DNA of 64,000 nt from Lytechinus pictus (Eukaryota; Echinodermata; Echinoidea; Temnopleuroida; Toxopneustidae). The stretch lies in the NCBI RefSeq assembly GCF_037042905.1, contig NC_087253.1, positions 13,717,001 through 13,781,000 on the forward strand, in the 5' to 3' direction. Each line of letters opens with the position of its first letter. The first letter of the stretch is position 1. The notes beneath the pieces are model-generated. The model was given only the letters and a program-made list of their open reading frames with translations, made no database searches and was not told the DNA's origin. The translations under genes were made by a program, and so were the position numbers. Shown piece by piece: positions 46,700 through 58,904 of the stretch.

Positions 46700-47475
46700 G
46701 AATATTAGCTCAGCTGGTTTCTTTGGGTATGCCATCATGCACATAATGTGTTCTCACGTTTGTGCAGTATTCACACTGTGTAACCCATCTGGTTTCTTTT
46801 AAAAGGGACGTGCAGTGTTCACACCGTTACTTGCATGTACATCCATCATACATGTGTATAACTCAGCTGGTTTCTTTGGATATGCAGATACATGTACGTG
46901 TACGTACATGTGTTCTGTGTTCACACTGTTGCAGCCATCAATGGTTAATAACTCAACTGGTTTCTTTGGGTACACAGGTAGATGTACATTGTACATACAC
47001 TGTGTTCACACTGTTAATACTTTATACATCCATGATCCATCAGTGTTTCAAAGGAAAAGTCCACCACAATAAAAAATTGATTTGAATAAAAAGAGAAAAA
47101 TCCAACAAGCGCAACATTGAAAATTTCATCAAAATTGGATGTAATATAAGAAAGGAATGATATTTTAAAGTTTCGCTTAATTACACAAAAATAAGTGACA
47201 TGTACATGTAATGCACCTCGTGGTTGGTACATGAATGCATATGAGGAGACTGATGACATCATCCACTCACTATTTCTTTTGTATTTTATTCTATGAAATA
47301 TGAAATTTATTCAAATCAACATTTTTCTCAGGTAGACTTGACCTTTAAAATAACTCAGCTGGTTTATTTGGGTACACAGGTTAATGTACATACTGTTATC
47401 TGTGTTCACACTGTTACAGGCTCCATCAATGTTTGAATAAAGAATACATAAAACTCAGCTGGTTTCTTTGGCCCC
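46700..47475. repeat. CAGCTGGTTTCTTTGG tandem array, interrupted by a MITE
   Basis: AACTCAGCTGGTTTCTTTGG or close variants at about 46707, 46788, 46859, 46949, 47350 and 47453, spaced 75-105 bp except where an element sits between the fourth and fifth. Units share TACATGTAC and GTGTTCACACTGTT phrases. Confidence 0.7.
47053..47347. mobile_element. Short TTAA-type MITE inside the tandem array
   Basis: Left AAAGGAAAAGTCCACCAC, right inverse of AAAGGTCAAGTCTACC. Has the CATCAAAATTGGATGTAAT and GATGACATCATCCACTCA core seen in the 592-bp relatives, but it is a shorter, internally deleted version. Confidence 0.65.
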
Positions 47476-49890
47476 AATGTGGCCCAATGAAAAGTACATA
47501 GTGTTGATGTCCTCTTTTAAATTTAATGACCTTGTACATGTATGTACACAGATGCTCCCTAAAGTGAGCACTGCCTTCCCTTAAGGTGCCCTTTAAGAAA
47601 AAAAATGGCCTTTAATAATACCCCTTTGAATTCTTAATCCGAGCTGTGATGTTGTACATGTACAAAATGTATCTTGTGCATGTTTTGAAGATGTTGTGAC
47701 AACACATATTTGACTTCATTGCAGCTTTGAAATACCTCTACTTTTTAACGGTTGTGAATTTCAAAGCTTTATTCTCGTGGGAAAACCCCAGAAGAGAATG
47801 GAAATGTTTTCATTAAATGCTTGGGACCATGAATTAGCAGAGAATGAATCGAAAATAAAGGAAGTCATGCAGAGAAGACCAGCACAATTCCATAATATGA
47901 TAAATTTTCAGTGAATAGATGAATTCTTTATCTTTTTGATAACATAACATTATTTTTCTCTCTCGACAAGTTTCAACCGCTTCACGAGACAACTGTAGTA
48001 TTGAATTCACCACGATAATGAACATTTTAGAGTTATTTTTATTTTTAAAGGTAAATTCCAGTTCTGGTAACGATCTCAAAATGACTTTTTACAGAATCTG
48101 ATATAATGACCACCCAAGTGTCTGTTTGTATGAATAAAAAATATGTGCCCAAGGATTCTGGAAGAAATTGTGTAACTGCTGAGAAATAAGCAAAATAAGC
48201 GCGGATTCGGTCACTTCCGTCGGGTCTTTATTCCAGCAATAATAATACACTGTCCCACGTGTGCCTATCTGTGTTGGCGATTTTCAGTGTGATCGTATTT
48301 CAGCTTAGATTTTATGATTTCACAAAGTTCAGTTTATGTAATTGTACCAGATCTAGGTCCACGATGATATAGTCTTACTTAACCTTGGTTTTACAGACTT
48401 TCTCACGAAATTAGTATTTTACTGCAACTACTATCATTTAGCTTTAATTTGCGAATTGTGTGGATGGTGATCTATGTGATTTTGTACTGTAGCAAGTAGA
48501 ACCAGTTATCACTCAAACCTCTTGATTTCTGAATTCTGAAATTCCCATAGATAAACACATCTAGTACGTAGACAATGGGTTGATTATCACTAAAAATTGT
48601 GATAATATTAATACTGGGAGTTCGATCTACACATAGTAGCTTGTTGCTTGGTTGGGAAAGCTTCAGGCAAGCTCACAGACACAGTTTCATTAAAAATATT
48701 TGTTTCCATACTGTACTGTGTTTAAAAGAATATTACATTTGGTTGAGCAATTTTTTTAAAAAGCTTTTTGTTGAAATCTATTAAAAATAGCCCATGAGTA
48801 ATGTATAAAGTAAGGTAAGTTTCTATGAGTGATATTTCTCTTAAAATTAGGAGAAATGCCTAGTTAGCAGTTAAACTTTGGGGGTAAAGGAAATGCCAGC
48901 GTTGTCAGATTTCTGAAGATATAAAGTTCATCAGATTAATCCTTTAATCAGTCTTTGACTGAGATTGGCATGTATTATTTCTATACCCCTCAGTGTGAGG
49001 TGCGGCTCATTTCCGCGTCTTCAAAATTGACAGATTCTATTCAGATAATCTGATTTGTGTTTACATTCCTGTAGCTTAGCAAATATTTGGCGGACTGTAC
49101 ATGTAGCAGTTATATTCAATGGCTTGGTATTTGAATAATTTTGTAACCAGGAAGAAGAATTTATTCCTGTAATAGTACTATTAGTACAAATTTGTGTATT
49201 ACCGTAATGAATGTACATAACGTGTAGAACTGCAACATTCAGGGCGATTCCATGCTAGAAAAATCAGCCATTTTCACAACATTTTTCAACCTGCTGTCCA
49301 AACGAAAGGAAGATCTTCAACTTGCTTTGTGGTAATATTAAAGTACTACTGGGTAGACATGCAAAAAACTGACAACCAACAGAAATATGTTGTCCATATG
49401 TGAATTATAGCTTGAAATATTGCGTGTCGTACGGGACATTTCTGCGTCCTGTACGACACACAGCATTTTCACCTATAATTTACCCATAATCAATTTTGTT
49501 TGTGTTGGTTTTTCACATGACTACCCACTATAGCTTTATCATTGACAAAAAAAATTATTTCATTGCTCAAGCATTCGGCTAGGAAACTAGACATTGTTGT
49601 CAAAATGTCCCGTACGACACGTATGGAATCACCCGTCAGCGCTTTTCACAAGTATCGTAGGAATGCAGTTTGGTGCATTGTCCTCTGTACTTTGCAAGAA
49701 ATAAAAGGAGGTTCTTTGGGAAATGAATTTGTACTGGTTATGAATGTTCTATGATATTTTGTTGTACTATTGTAGATGTATATATACTGACAGTCTGGAA
49801 ATAATGGGAATATGACAGGGGGGTGTCCACTGTCCATCTACATACATGTATACATTGACATTTTACTGATGATGTTCATAGGTTATTGAT
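47476..49890. other. Non-coding, no gene
   Basis: No supported exon or repeat of note. Around 49417-49460 and 49607-49625 there are short inverted and direct copies of a GTCGTACGGGACATTT-like phrase (CGTACGACAC). Confidence 0.4.
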
Positions 49891-49931
49891 AATGGTGATG
49901 ATGATGATTGAATTAAGAATGGTGATACTTG

Positions 49932-49962
<31 letters not shown>

Positions 49963-50350
49963 TTAAGGATGGTGATACTTGTGATGATGATGATGATGAT
50001 GGTGGTGATACTTATGATGATGGTGGTGATGATGGTGATGATGATGATGATGGTGATGGTGATGATGGTGGTGATGATGGTGATGGTGATGGTGATACTG
50101 ATGATGATGATGATGATGGTGATGGTGATGGTGATGATGATGATGATGGTGATACTGATGATGATGATGATGATGATGGTGATGGTGATACTGATGATGA
50201 TGATGATGATGATGATGGTGATGGTGATGGTGATGGTGATACTGATGATGATGATGGTGATGGTGATGGTGATACTGATGATGATGGTGATGGTGATGGT
50301 GATGGTGTGGTGATGGTGGTGACGATGATGATGATGAGGAGGAGGAGGAG
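49891..50350. repeat. GAT/GGT triplet microsatellite, about 460 bp
   Basis: GATGATGAT with GGTGAT interruptions in a higher-order rhythm (GGTGATACTGATGATGATGAT). Long Met/Val and Ser/Pro ORFs on the two strands are artefacts. Confidence 0.92.
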
Positions 50351-52360
50351 GAGGATGATATTGATGTTGAATTGTCGATGATGATTGATAATTTTGATTT
50401 CTACCATTTTCTGGATACCCTTTCTTTCATTCAAATTGCAAAATATTTTGGTCACAATTTCCTTGAGCCATCTTTTACAAAAACATCAATTGTTGTCTCG
50501 ACTCCTGTACTTTTCCAACTCTAACAACAACATGCTGAATGAATGCAGCATATGTACATGTAGGCCTACAATTGAAAATTTTAATTCAACCAAATGATAA
50601 GAAATATCATTGACTTTACAGTTGCGATATTAGGTGAAGGATACGCACACTTCATAGGTGTGTGTGTGTTTTTCTTCACTAATGACTTTGCATGAACTTG
50701 CAATAACAATTGATATACAATATTATTTAGTAGTTATCTCTTTCTTTCTTTCTTTCAATGCCTCTGTCTCTCTCATTCTTCCCATTGTTGGCGATTCTTA
50801 TTGGGATCGATTCGCAGGAAATACTTGAAGCAGAACGGCTTCAGGTTGAAGGTCACACAGGTGTGTTGGAATGATAGATAGACATTTATAAATGACCATC
50901 CAACGTCTTTATTACTTTCATGTGGGTGGCACAGATACTCTTGGGGTGAAATTTGGGTTAGGAATTCAATCGTTTGGGTCATATGACTGATTTATTTGTC
51001 GGGGGAAACAAATGGATCACTATTTATTCAAATAGGCAACAGTATTCTTTTCTTTTCCATTATTAATACATGTATGCTGAACTTTTGGCACTTTCAGTTG
51101 GTGTGTACAGTTCATGTATATGGCATACAACAGATTTATTTAAAGGGTAACAAATGGATCACTATTTATTCAAATTGGCAACAATATTCCTTTTCTTTTT
51201 CCAATAATATGCTGAACTTTTGACACTTACAGTTGGCATTATTTCATAGGCATAGTCTGCATTGCTGATTGTTGTTTTGAAGGTTGAAAATGGGGGCATC
51301 TGATTGGGATGGGTTGGGACAGATATATTAGCGGTATTTGCCCTTTACAGTATATATTTTTTTCCCCGGGGTGGGTCTTTTCATCAAGTATCTATTAATT
51401 TAAGTAGGCCTATAGGAATGCAGAAATAATGAACTATGATAAAAGCAAAAAACTATAGATATAATAATGAGATTTTCACTGTACAGATACAAGTTTATCA
51501 CTAGTAATCATTGATCTTCCATACGGGGGGGGGGGGGCAGTCAAATATATTGCTGTACACACGCGTGACCAAAAAAACACGTTTAAAGGGGTGGGTTTTT
51601 TCTTCAGTTTTGGATGCGGCTGCGTGTGCACTCATTAAGGCTCTCAAAAACACAGATTTTCAAAAAAAGGGCAGTTTTAAAAGACTGATCAATGGTCTAT
51701 CGCAGGGTCAAACGTATTTAGGGTTTTTTTTTTTTTCAAAAGCTTTTTTGTCAAACGTGTTTTGGGTATGTTTTTTCCTTCTTAGCTTTTTCCCGGGGTC
51801 ATATTCTGGCGACAACTTGTTTAGGGGGCCAAAATGTGTAAATAAAGCCCGCGAAAAACTTGTTTAGGGGGTTATTTTGCACACAGAGAAAAATCCCCCC
51901 CCCCCCTCTTCCATACGTGTTCTTCCAAGTGTATAAAGCTATTTTTAGACCAGAAAAACTAACGGGGATTTATCAGGACTGGAACCAAGAGGAGTTGACA
52001 TGTTAAGATTGCATGCATTATTAGCACTGTTTACAATCTCTATTTGAGGATCTTGAGGGGGGCTTTAGAAAGTGCTTCCTTCACAAGAACTAGATCAACA
52101 ATAGACCAGGTCCAGATTATCTGTCTCAGCAGTGCCAGGGACTCTTTAGTGAGGACTTAATCAGATTTGAGAGTGCTTTACTAGGCTATCTTCAAGGCCT
52201 ATTCTTTCAGTATTTGTGGTGCATGTTCCTTTGTGCTGTATAGTTGTAATGATTTAATCTCTTTATCACCTCTTTTTAATCTCTATTTAATTCGTTTCAG
52301 TTTAGGCTCTGATTTTATAGGTCCCTGACCCTTGTAATTCTTCACTTTCAATACTAAACT
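50351..52360. other. Non-coding; short direct repeat and homopolymer repeat
   Basis: AACAAATGGATCACTATTTATTC occurs at 51007 and 51150 with flanking similarity (about 142-bp direct repeat). 51524-51905 is a poly-G to poly-C bounded repeat. The minus ORF at 50773-50982 reads protein-like in parts but is unrecognised. Confidence 0.4.
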
Positions 52361-52364
52361 TTAA

Positions 52365-52951
52365 AGGGATGGTCCAGGCTGAAAGTGTGAATAGCTTAAT
52401 AAATAGAGGAGAATTCACTGAGCAAAATGCCGAAAATTTCATCAAAATTGGATAACAAATAACAAAGTTATTGAATTTTAAAGTTTAGCAATATTTTGTG
52501 AAAACAGTCGTCATGAATATTCATTAGGTGGGCTGATGATGTCACATCTCCACTTGTTCTTTTGTATTTTATTTAATTTTAATGAAATTAGGTTTATTCA
52601 AATTTTTTCCTCCAAGAACTAGAAAAATTGGATTGACAACTGATTTAGTGCATTAGATATTTATTGCTGCAACTTATTTCATAATAAGGGAGACATATTA
52701 TTCACACAAGTATGAAATAATGAAAAAATTATGATTTTATGTAATAGCATAAGAAAACGGAAAGTGGAGATGTGACATCATCAGCCCACCTAATGAATAT
52801 TCATGACGACTGTTTTCACAAAATATTGCTAAACTTTAAACTTCAATAACTTAATTATTTGTTATCCGATTTTGATGAAATTTTTCGGCATTTTGCTCAG
52901 TGAATTCTACTCTATGTATTAAGATAGATATTTTCAGCCCGGACCATCCCT
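52365..52951. mobile_element. TTAA-flanked near-perfect palindromic MITE, 587 bp
   Basis: TTAA at 52361-52364 and 52952-52955. Ends AGGGATGGTCCAGGCTGAAA and the inverse of AGGGATGGTCCGGGCTGAAA. Arms of about 190 bp pair nearly throughout, including GTCGTCATGAATATTCATTA and GGCTGATGATGTCACATCTC, each in both orientations. Confidence 0.88.
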
Positions 52952-52955
52952 TTAA

Positions 52956-55149
52956 TAATGGATTTCAGTTTGGAATTTCTATCATTCTGTTTTGGATTTC
53001 AATTCAAAATAGATTCTGTCATTGTAGGGTTTATGGCCAGTTTTGTTCAGGAATATGTGTTCTTCTTAAAAAATTGATAAAATTGATACACTCGGTGTTT
53101 TTAGTAATTTATTTTAGCACCCTATTTTGATTCAAGTTAAAATAAAACATTTGAACTCTTTTTTCCCCCGATATGATTTATAAAGGATTGGGGATTAAGG
53201 ATTAGAAAAAAAATTACAAGGTTGGAAACAAAAAGTCAGGTGGTCGGCCCAAATATATATATTTTTTTAATAGGCCTACTCTATACATACTGGAGTGGAG
53301 ACTATGGAAAGTGTGTACCGGTAAAATGTACACGTGATTAGTTAATAGTCTACTGCGGGTTCAGTGAGAAGTTTTTCAAGCAGTTTTTTCTTTTTTTATT
53401 AATGATCAGACTGCAAAGTGATAAGAAAGAGATAATAATGTTGATGTATAATCTTTGCTTGAGATGAGGCTAGATTGTCCTAGATATATTTACGTTTGAC
53501 ACTCGTCCTTTTGAGCCATTGAAGTAGATAGCCCATTGAGACGTCTAATGAATGAATGGAATGTTTGAGAGTAAACTCTTTATTGTTCTTTTGCTCTCAC
53601 GAAATAGCCTGGGGGCGTGTCGTGGTTTGTTGCTTTTAAATAGAAAGCGTGTACTCTCTAAAACCGAATGTCTGGTATTTATTACTACTAGAGTCTACTA
53701 CATGTACTAAATGATTTAATAGTCAGTAGCTACTAGCTAGAGTAAGTGCTTGACATGTACATGTAGCTGAAATGTGATACTGTTCCAGAGCTTGTTTCAG
53801 TCATTTCTTACAATTCCTGGATATATTTTGGGGGAAGCTTGCTTGTGCTGCATTTGTCTTATATTATGTAAGTGTAATTTACAGTTACTTGAATTTCCTG
53901 TAGACTACCGTGTGTACATCATGTAAACACAATTTACATGTTTACATGAAATGTACTGTATGTAGGCCTACATACATGTATGTATAAGAAAAAATAAACC
54001 TTGTGCAGTGTTTTAACATGATTCTTATCTACAGGGGCGGGAAAATCCAGGATTTTCCAAAGGGGGGGGGGGGGATTTTTCTGAGGAAACTTTTGACAAG
54101 CCAAAAAAAAAGAAGGTTTTCAACCACAAATTAAGGATATTTTGTACCCGCAAAAAATTTGACAAGCCCCCCCCCCCCAAAAAAAAAAAGGTCTTCAATT
54201 TCAAAAGAGGTTAAATTAAGGCATTTTTACATTACAAATTTTAATTTTGCTTCTCAAATGGGGGGGGGGGGGGCACGTGCCCCCTGGATCCGCGCCTGCT
54301 TATCTACACCATATTGCATACTGCATAGATACTTGAATCAAGCTTTCAAGTTTAAAACGGAAACAATTTTTGTGGGTGTGTGTGTACAAAGTGTGCTATA
54401 ACATGCATGTCAGGAATTTGCCCTGCATGGATGTTTTTTCTTGGTTCTCATGTATTTATTGTCTTGTAAATTTCATTACATACGTGTATATGATAGGCCC
54501 CAATGCAAACAAAGTTCGTTGGAACTCCTTTGGAAGTGCACAGAGATTTCAGATGATATTATCTTAAAACCGTTCATGTATGAAATATTAGAAGTATAAG
54601 CAGCTGCAGCTGTCGCTGTTGCTATTGTTGGCGTTCAATCAATTTCACCTTCGTGAAATTGTGTTTACCCCAAGAACAGTTGGCCACTGAGCACATCTCT
54701 CTAGATGTGTCCTACCCGGCATTTTACTCTATGATTACTGGTAGTCTTTGCAGACCAGTCTTTAAAATTCCAGTGGCATCTAACGACTCCTTATTCTGGT
54801 AGGGTTTACATTTACAATACATGTTCTGTATTTTGCAAAAAGTATGTGGACTTTTGTCTTTGTATATATACAGATCTAATGTTTCGCAAACACTGAGGGG
54901 TACAGTATACAGCATTTTCAGGTTTCAAAGAGTGCGGTACATATGTATGCCTCTGTTTCTATGCATATAGAGATTCTGTATTTTATTCCATTATTGTGTG
55001 GAAACTTTGGAAATGCACAGTACATGTACATGTAAATTTGCTATGATTATACATTAAAATTCTAGACATTCTGCATACATGTATTGCAAAATTTTCTCTT
55101 TTAACTGTTTAATAATTTCATTAGATTTTTCTTTGTTTTTATCTTTCAG
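52956..55149. other. Upstream of RASSF7/8 coding exon; repeat block, no gene
   Basis: 54034-54300 is a repeat with CGGGAAAATCCAGGATTTTCC at one end, CTGGATCCGCGCCTG at the other, and three poly-G/C runs. The rest is AT-rich with TACATGTA motifs. A 5' exon of the RASSF7/8 gene must lie upstream of 55150 but is not recognised. Confidence 0.4.
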
Positions 55150-57007
55150 ACGCTGTCTTGCAGGGAAGCTGCTCATCACAATGGACCTTCTCAGATGACA
55201 TCACGATGACATCATAGATAGACGTCTACCAGCCATGGTGGAGTTGAAAGTATGGGTGGACGGGGTCCCGCGGGTGGTGTGCGGGATCACCGAACTCACG
55301 ACCTGCCAGGAAGTCGTCGTTGCTCTGGCCCAGTCAACGGGTCAGGTCGGACGGTTCAACCTGATGGAGAAATCACCAAAGATGGAGCGTATCCTGCACC
55401 CAAAGGAGAGTCCATACCGTGCCTTAGAAAAATGGGGTCCCATGTCAAAGAATGTCCGCTACTTCCTCAGGCGGAAGGGAACAACACCGTATAGTCGGAC
55501 ACCACACAGCAGCAGGCCGTCTTCCGTGACGAGCCTGAACCTTTCGAGTCCCGATGATCGCTTCTTAGCGGATTTCGGAGTGGATGGCGAGGATGAGGAT
55601 TTGAGAGCGGCCGCGTATCAGGCGTCAATGTACGGCAACGGGAAGCAGGGTGCACTGCAGAGACTTGAGCTAGAGAGACATACTCAGCTGATGAAGGAGG
55701 AGGAAGAACGTCGGATCCAGAAGATGGAGAGAACAAAAGACTTTCAGAGAGATCAGGCCGTTGAGAAAATCAAGGAGATTGAAAGGGAGAGATTTATAGA
55801 CCAAAGGAGAGAGATGGAACGACAGCATGCGTTAGCGATCGAGAAGGAACAACAGAGGAAGAGGGAGAGATGGAAGGAGGAAGCACAGGCTAGAGATGCG
55901 GAAGAGGCGGCAAAGATAAAGAAAATTGAACATTTAAAAGAACAAGAGAAACAAAAAGAACTTGAACAGCAGAGGCAGCAGTACCTGAAAGAACAGGAAG
56001 AAAAGGAACATAAAATTCAAGAGTTGGAAGAGATGGTGCGAGAGAAGGAACGGCAGAAGGAAGACGAGAAGAAGAATGAACTGGAGAGATTGCAGGAGAA
56101 GCAGAGAGAAGAGCAGAGGATTAAGGAGGAAGAGATAACAAGATTGAAAGAAGAGGCAAGGAAGCAGGAATTGGCACGTAAGAAAGAAGAGGAGAGAAGG
56201 ATAGAGACTGAATTGAAAAAGGAAGCGGAAAGGATAGCGGCCGTGCAGCGAGAGAGGGAATGGCAAGCAGAGAGGGATAGGTTACAAAGGGAAGCAAAGG
56301 AATTCGAAGAACAGAAGAAGAGGGAGGAGATCAAGAGAAAGATTCTTGAAAAGCAGCGAGAGGAGGACCAGCTTCGAGAAGCGGAGAAGGAAGAGGAGCG
56401 GCAACTGGAAATTGAAAGGGTCCAGAGAGAAGCAGAATTAAGGGAAGAAGAGCGAATAGCGGAGATGGAAGTCGCGCGTCAAATAGAAATACAGAAGCAG
56501 AGGGAAATCGCCAGAGAGAAAAAGCTGATCGAGGAAGAGTTGCGGAAAAAAGAAATTGAACATCAAAACGCCCTTCAGAGGCAAAAAGATGAAGAACTCA
56601 AAAGAGAAAAATTGAGGCTCCAGGAAATGGAATGGGAGAAGGTCAGGATAGCTGAGAGGGAGCGACAGAACGAACAACAGCGACGAAAGGAAGAGCGAGA
56701 AAAGGAACAGCAGAAGCAGGAAGAGATAGCAAAGGAGAAGAAGAGAATCGAAGAGGAAGTTCAGCAGAGAGAGGGCGAAAAGCTTAAGGAATTGGAGCTT
56801 GAGAAAGCGAAGCTGGCGGAAATTGCGAAGAGGACGGAGGAGGAGCGACTGAAAGAGATCGAGAGACAGAAGGAATTGGAGAAGCTGAGGGCGGAGGAGG
56901 TAGAGAAGAAAGAAAAGGCACGGAGGGAGCGGATCGAGATGGAGAAGGTCAAAATCCTGGAGGCCAGAAGACAGAAAGAAGCTGCCAGGAAAAAGGACGA
57001 AGATCAA
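55150..57007 (+). CDS. RASSF8: RASSF7/8 homologue, first coding exon (RA domain and long helix)
   Basis: Acceptor TTTATCTTTCAG at 55149. 5' UTR 55150-55234. Start ATG 55235 in good Kozak context (CAGCCATGG). Residues 1-82 (MVELKVWVDGVPRVV..., TTCQEVVVALAQ, GRFNLMEK, ALEKWG, VRYFLRRKG) are the N-terminal RA/ubiquitin-fold domain of RASSF7/8-type adaptors, which act at cell junctions and centrosomes in known members. Residues 83-140 are Ser/Pro-rich. Residues about 145-591 are almost pure E, K, R, Q in an i/i+4 pattern: a coiled coil or single alpha-helix. Donor CAA|GTAAGA at 57008, phase 0. Reading past the donor stops at 57046. Vertebrate RASSF7 and RASSF8 are about 370-420 residues in total, so this helix is an enlargement. 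RASSF7 versus RASSF8 cannot be decided. Confidence 0.9.
55181..55217 (+). promoter_or_regulatory. Two mini upstream ORFs in the RASSF7/8 5' UTR
   Basis: ATG GAC CTT CTC AGA TGA at 55181-55198 and ATG ACA TCA TAG at 55206-55217 precede the main ATG at 55235. Such uORFs usually lower translation of the main frame; an effect here is inferred only. Confidence 0.6.
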
Positions 57008-57496
57008 GTAAGAACAAAAGTGATCCCTCTTTTCATGTTCTATTAAAAAGCAATTTTGATATGGAAGGCTGAAGTACAAATGTTAACCAAACTCTGTCTA
57101 TCTGTACTGAAATTTGGTTAGAGATTAATGAAAGTAGTTTTAGTATTTCACTGATTTCATGAGGAAGTCTGTAAAACCAAGATAGATTTTATTAACCAAA
57201 CTCTGTGAAATCCTGAAATCTTAGCAGAAAAACAATCGCACTGAAGATAACCAACACAGGTATAACACATATAGAACAGTGTAGTTTTATTGCTTGGAAA
57301 ATCCCTGACAATTTTAGAAATGCCTTGCTTTATATTTTGCTCATTAAAATTTCCTTACACAGTCATATACCACATATTTTTATTTATACAAAAATGAAAC
57401 AATGAAATGCACCCCAGATCAGAGTTTGATTAAACCTGAATTCAGAATACAAGCCTATGATGTGTAAACTTTATCTGCTCATTTCTTTTCTGTCAG

Positions 57497-57775
57497 AAAC
57501 GACTGAAGGAGAAGGAAAAAATCAACGAGCTGAACCAGATCGTCAGTGTTCAGCAGGAGCGGATCGAGACGCAAAAATCACAACTCACCAGCATCGAGGA
57601 TGCCATCCTATCCCTCCAGATGTTTGAGATGGACCCGGAGCTGGACCAAATCGAGGATAAGATCATCGAGTTCGAGCAGGCCATTAAAAAGAACAAGAGT
57701 GCCCTTAAAGAGATGGAATTCTGGGAGAACGAGCTGGAGATTGAGCTACAGCTGTGTGACAGACTCAATGAGGAG
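57497..57775 (+). CDS. RASSF8: RASSF7/8 homologue, coding exon 2
   Basis: 93 codons, phase 0 on both sides, acceptor TTCTGTCAG, donor GTAAGA. KRLKEKEKINELNQIV... then IEDKIIEFEQAI and EFWENELEIELQL, the conserved coiled-coil region found in the C-terminal half of RASSF7/8 proteins. Less charged and more heptad-like than the helix in exon 1. Confidence 0.88.
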
Positions 57776-57934
57776 GTAAGAATAATGTCTACTCTTTAAC
57801 TTGGGGATTGAAGTCTGACTTTGAATTGCACTTAAATTTCCAGTTGTGTTTGTTGTATAAAAAAATATTAGAAATCGCCCCCCATAATAATAATAACAAA
57901 AAGAAGAAAAACAAATATAATAATAATGAATTAC

Positions 57935-57950
57935 GATGTTGATGATGGTG

Positions 57951-57982
<32 letters not shown>

Positions 57983-58098
57983 CATCATCATCATCATCAT
58001 CATCATGGTGATGATGATGATCATGATGATGATGACCATGATGATCATGATCATCATCATCATCATGGTGATGATGATGATCATGATCATGATGATCA
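57935..58098. repeat. GAT/ATC palindromic microsatellite in RASSF7/8 intron
   Basis: GATGATGAT runs switch to CATCATCAT and back, joined by GATC, so the tract forms long hairpins. The Asp/His and Ile/Met ORFs over it are artefacts. Confidence 0.9.
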
Positions 58099-58253
58099 AT
58101 GAATAGATTAAATAATGAAAAAATAAAAAAAATAAAATAAAATTGCCTTGCAATGAAGAAAGAAAGATAATGAGTAATGGGAGCCATGTAAAGATAGAAA
58201 ACATAATGTAAATGTCATTTTGAAATTTTTGGTTTTCAATAATTTTAACACAG

Positions 58254-58560
58254 AGGCCCGTATACTGAAGACAGGTTTAACTCAGACCATAGTCTAACTT
58301 TGTGCTAAAATTATGGGAAGCCAAACGTGTCAAAATTTAAGTTGTATGTTTCTTATGCTCTTTCCTGATTCATTGATGGTGAAGACAATCGTCTATTTAT
58401 ACATGTACTTTCAGACAATTACGAATGATTTGAGAGCCAAATGAACTGAAATATGATATCTCTACTGCTAGTGATTTATGTAACAATTGGCTATCCATAC
58501 TTGAACCACAACATTAATCCTGAGTTTTTAAAGTAAAACCCGACTTCAGAATACGGGCCA
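58254..58560. repeat. GGCCCGTAT-ended hairpin element in RASSF7/8 intron
   Basis: GGCCCGTATACTGAAGACAG on the left, the inverse of GGCCCGTATTCTGAAGTCGG on the right. Confidence 0.6.
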
Positions 58561-58714
58561 GATTGGCCTATTAAAGTTAAGCTGGACTTCAGAATATGGG
58601 GCTCAAGCGACTGGTGGAAGAACAGCCTAGGACTCCCCTAGTAATGCATGAATTTTCTATCTTCTCTTGCTTCAATATCAAGCCAGCTATGTTTCACGAT
58701 TGTGTGTTTTGTAG

Positions 58715-58861
58715 GTGAAAGCACTGAAAGCGAAGGTTGAAAAATGCCAGAGACAGACGGAGGAAAAGCAGGCGGAGATCCGGAGGATCGACGAGAGGAT
58801 GCGGAACGAAGAGGAGAAGATACAAAGAGAAGGAGACGAGCAAGCAAAGAAAGACCTTCTT
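58715..58861 (+). CDS. RASSF8: RASSF7/8 homologue, coding exon 3
   Basis: 49 codons, phase 0 both sides, acceptor TTTTGTAG, donor CTT|GTGAGT. VKALKAKVEKCQRQTEEKQA... continues the coiled coil. Confidence 0.86.
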
Positions 58862-58904
58862 GTGAGTACCTTGATCTTTCATTCTATCAGTTTCTCAATC
58901 ATAG

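Noticed and set aside
46762..47085. 107-codon ORF with HxxxxHSQxWL-like repeats
   Set aside because: Comes from the tandem array and runs into a MITE; frames shift between units.
50012..50455. 147-codon Ser/Pro frame on the minus strand
   Set aside because: Translation of the GAT microsatellite.
56438..57079. 213-codon minus-strand frame rich in Leu/Phe opposite RASSF7/8 exon 1
   Set aside because: Antisense shadow of the E/K/R-rich helix; GAG/AAG codons read backwards as CTC/CTT.
57746..58204. Ile/Met- and His/Asp-rich frames
   Set aside because: Translation of the GAT/ATC microsatellite in a RASSF7/8 intron.
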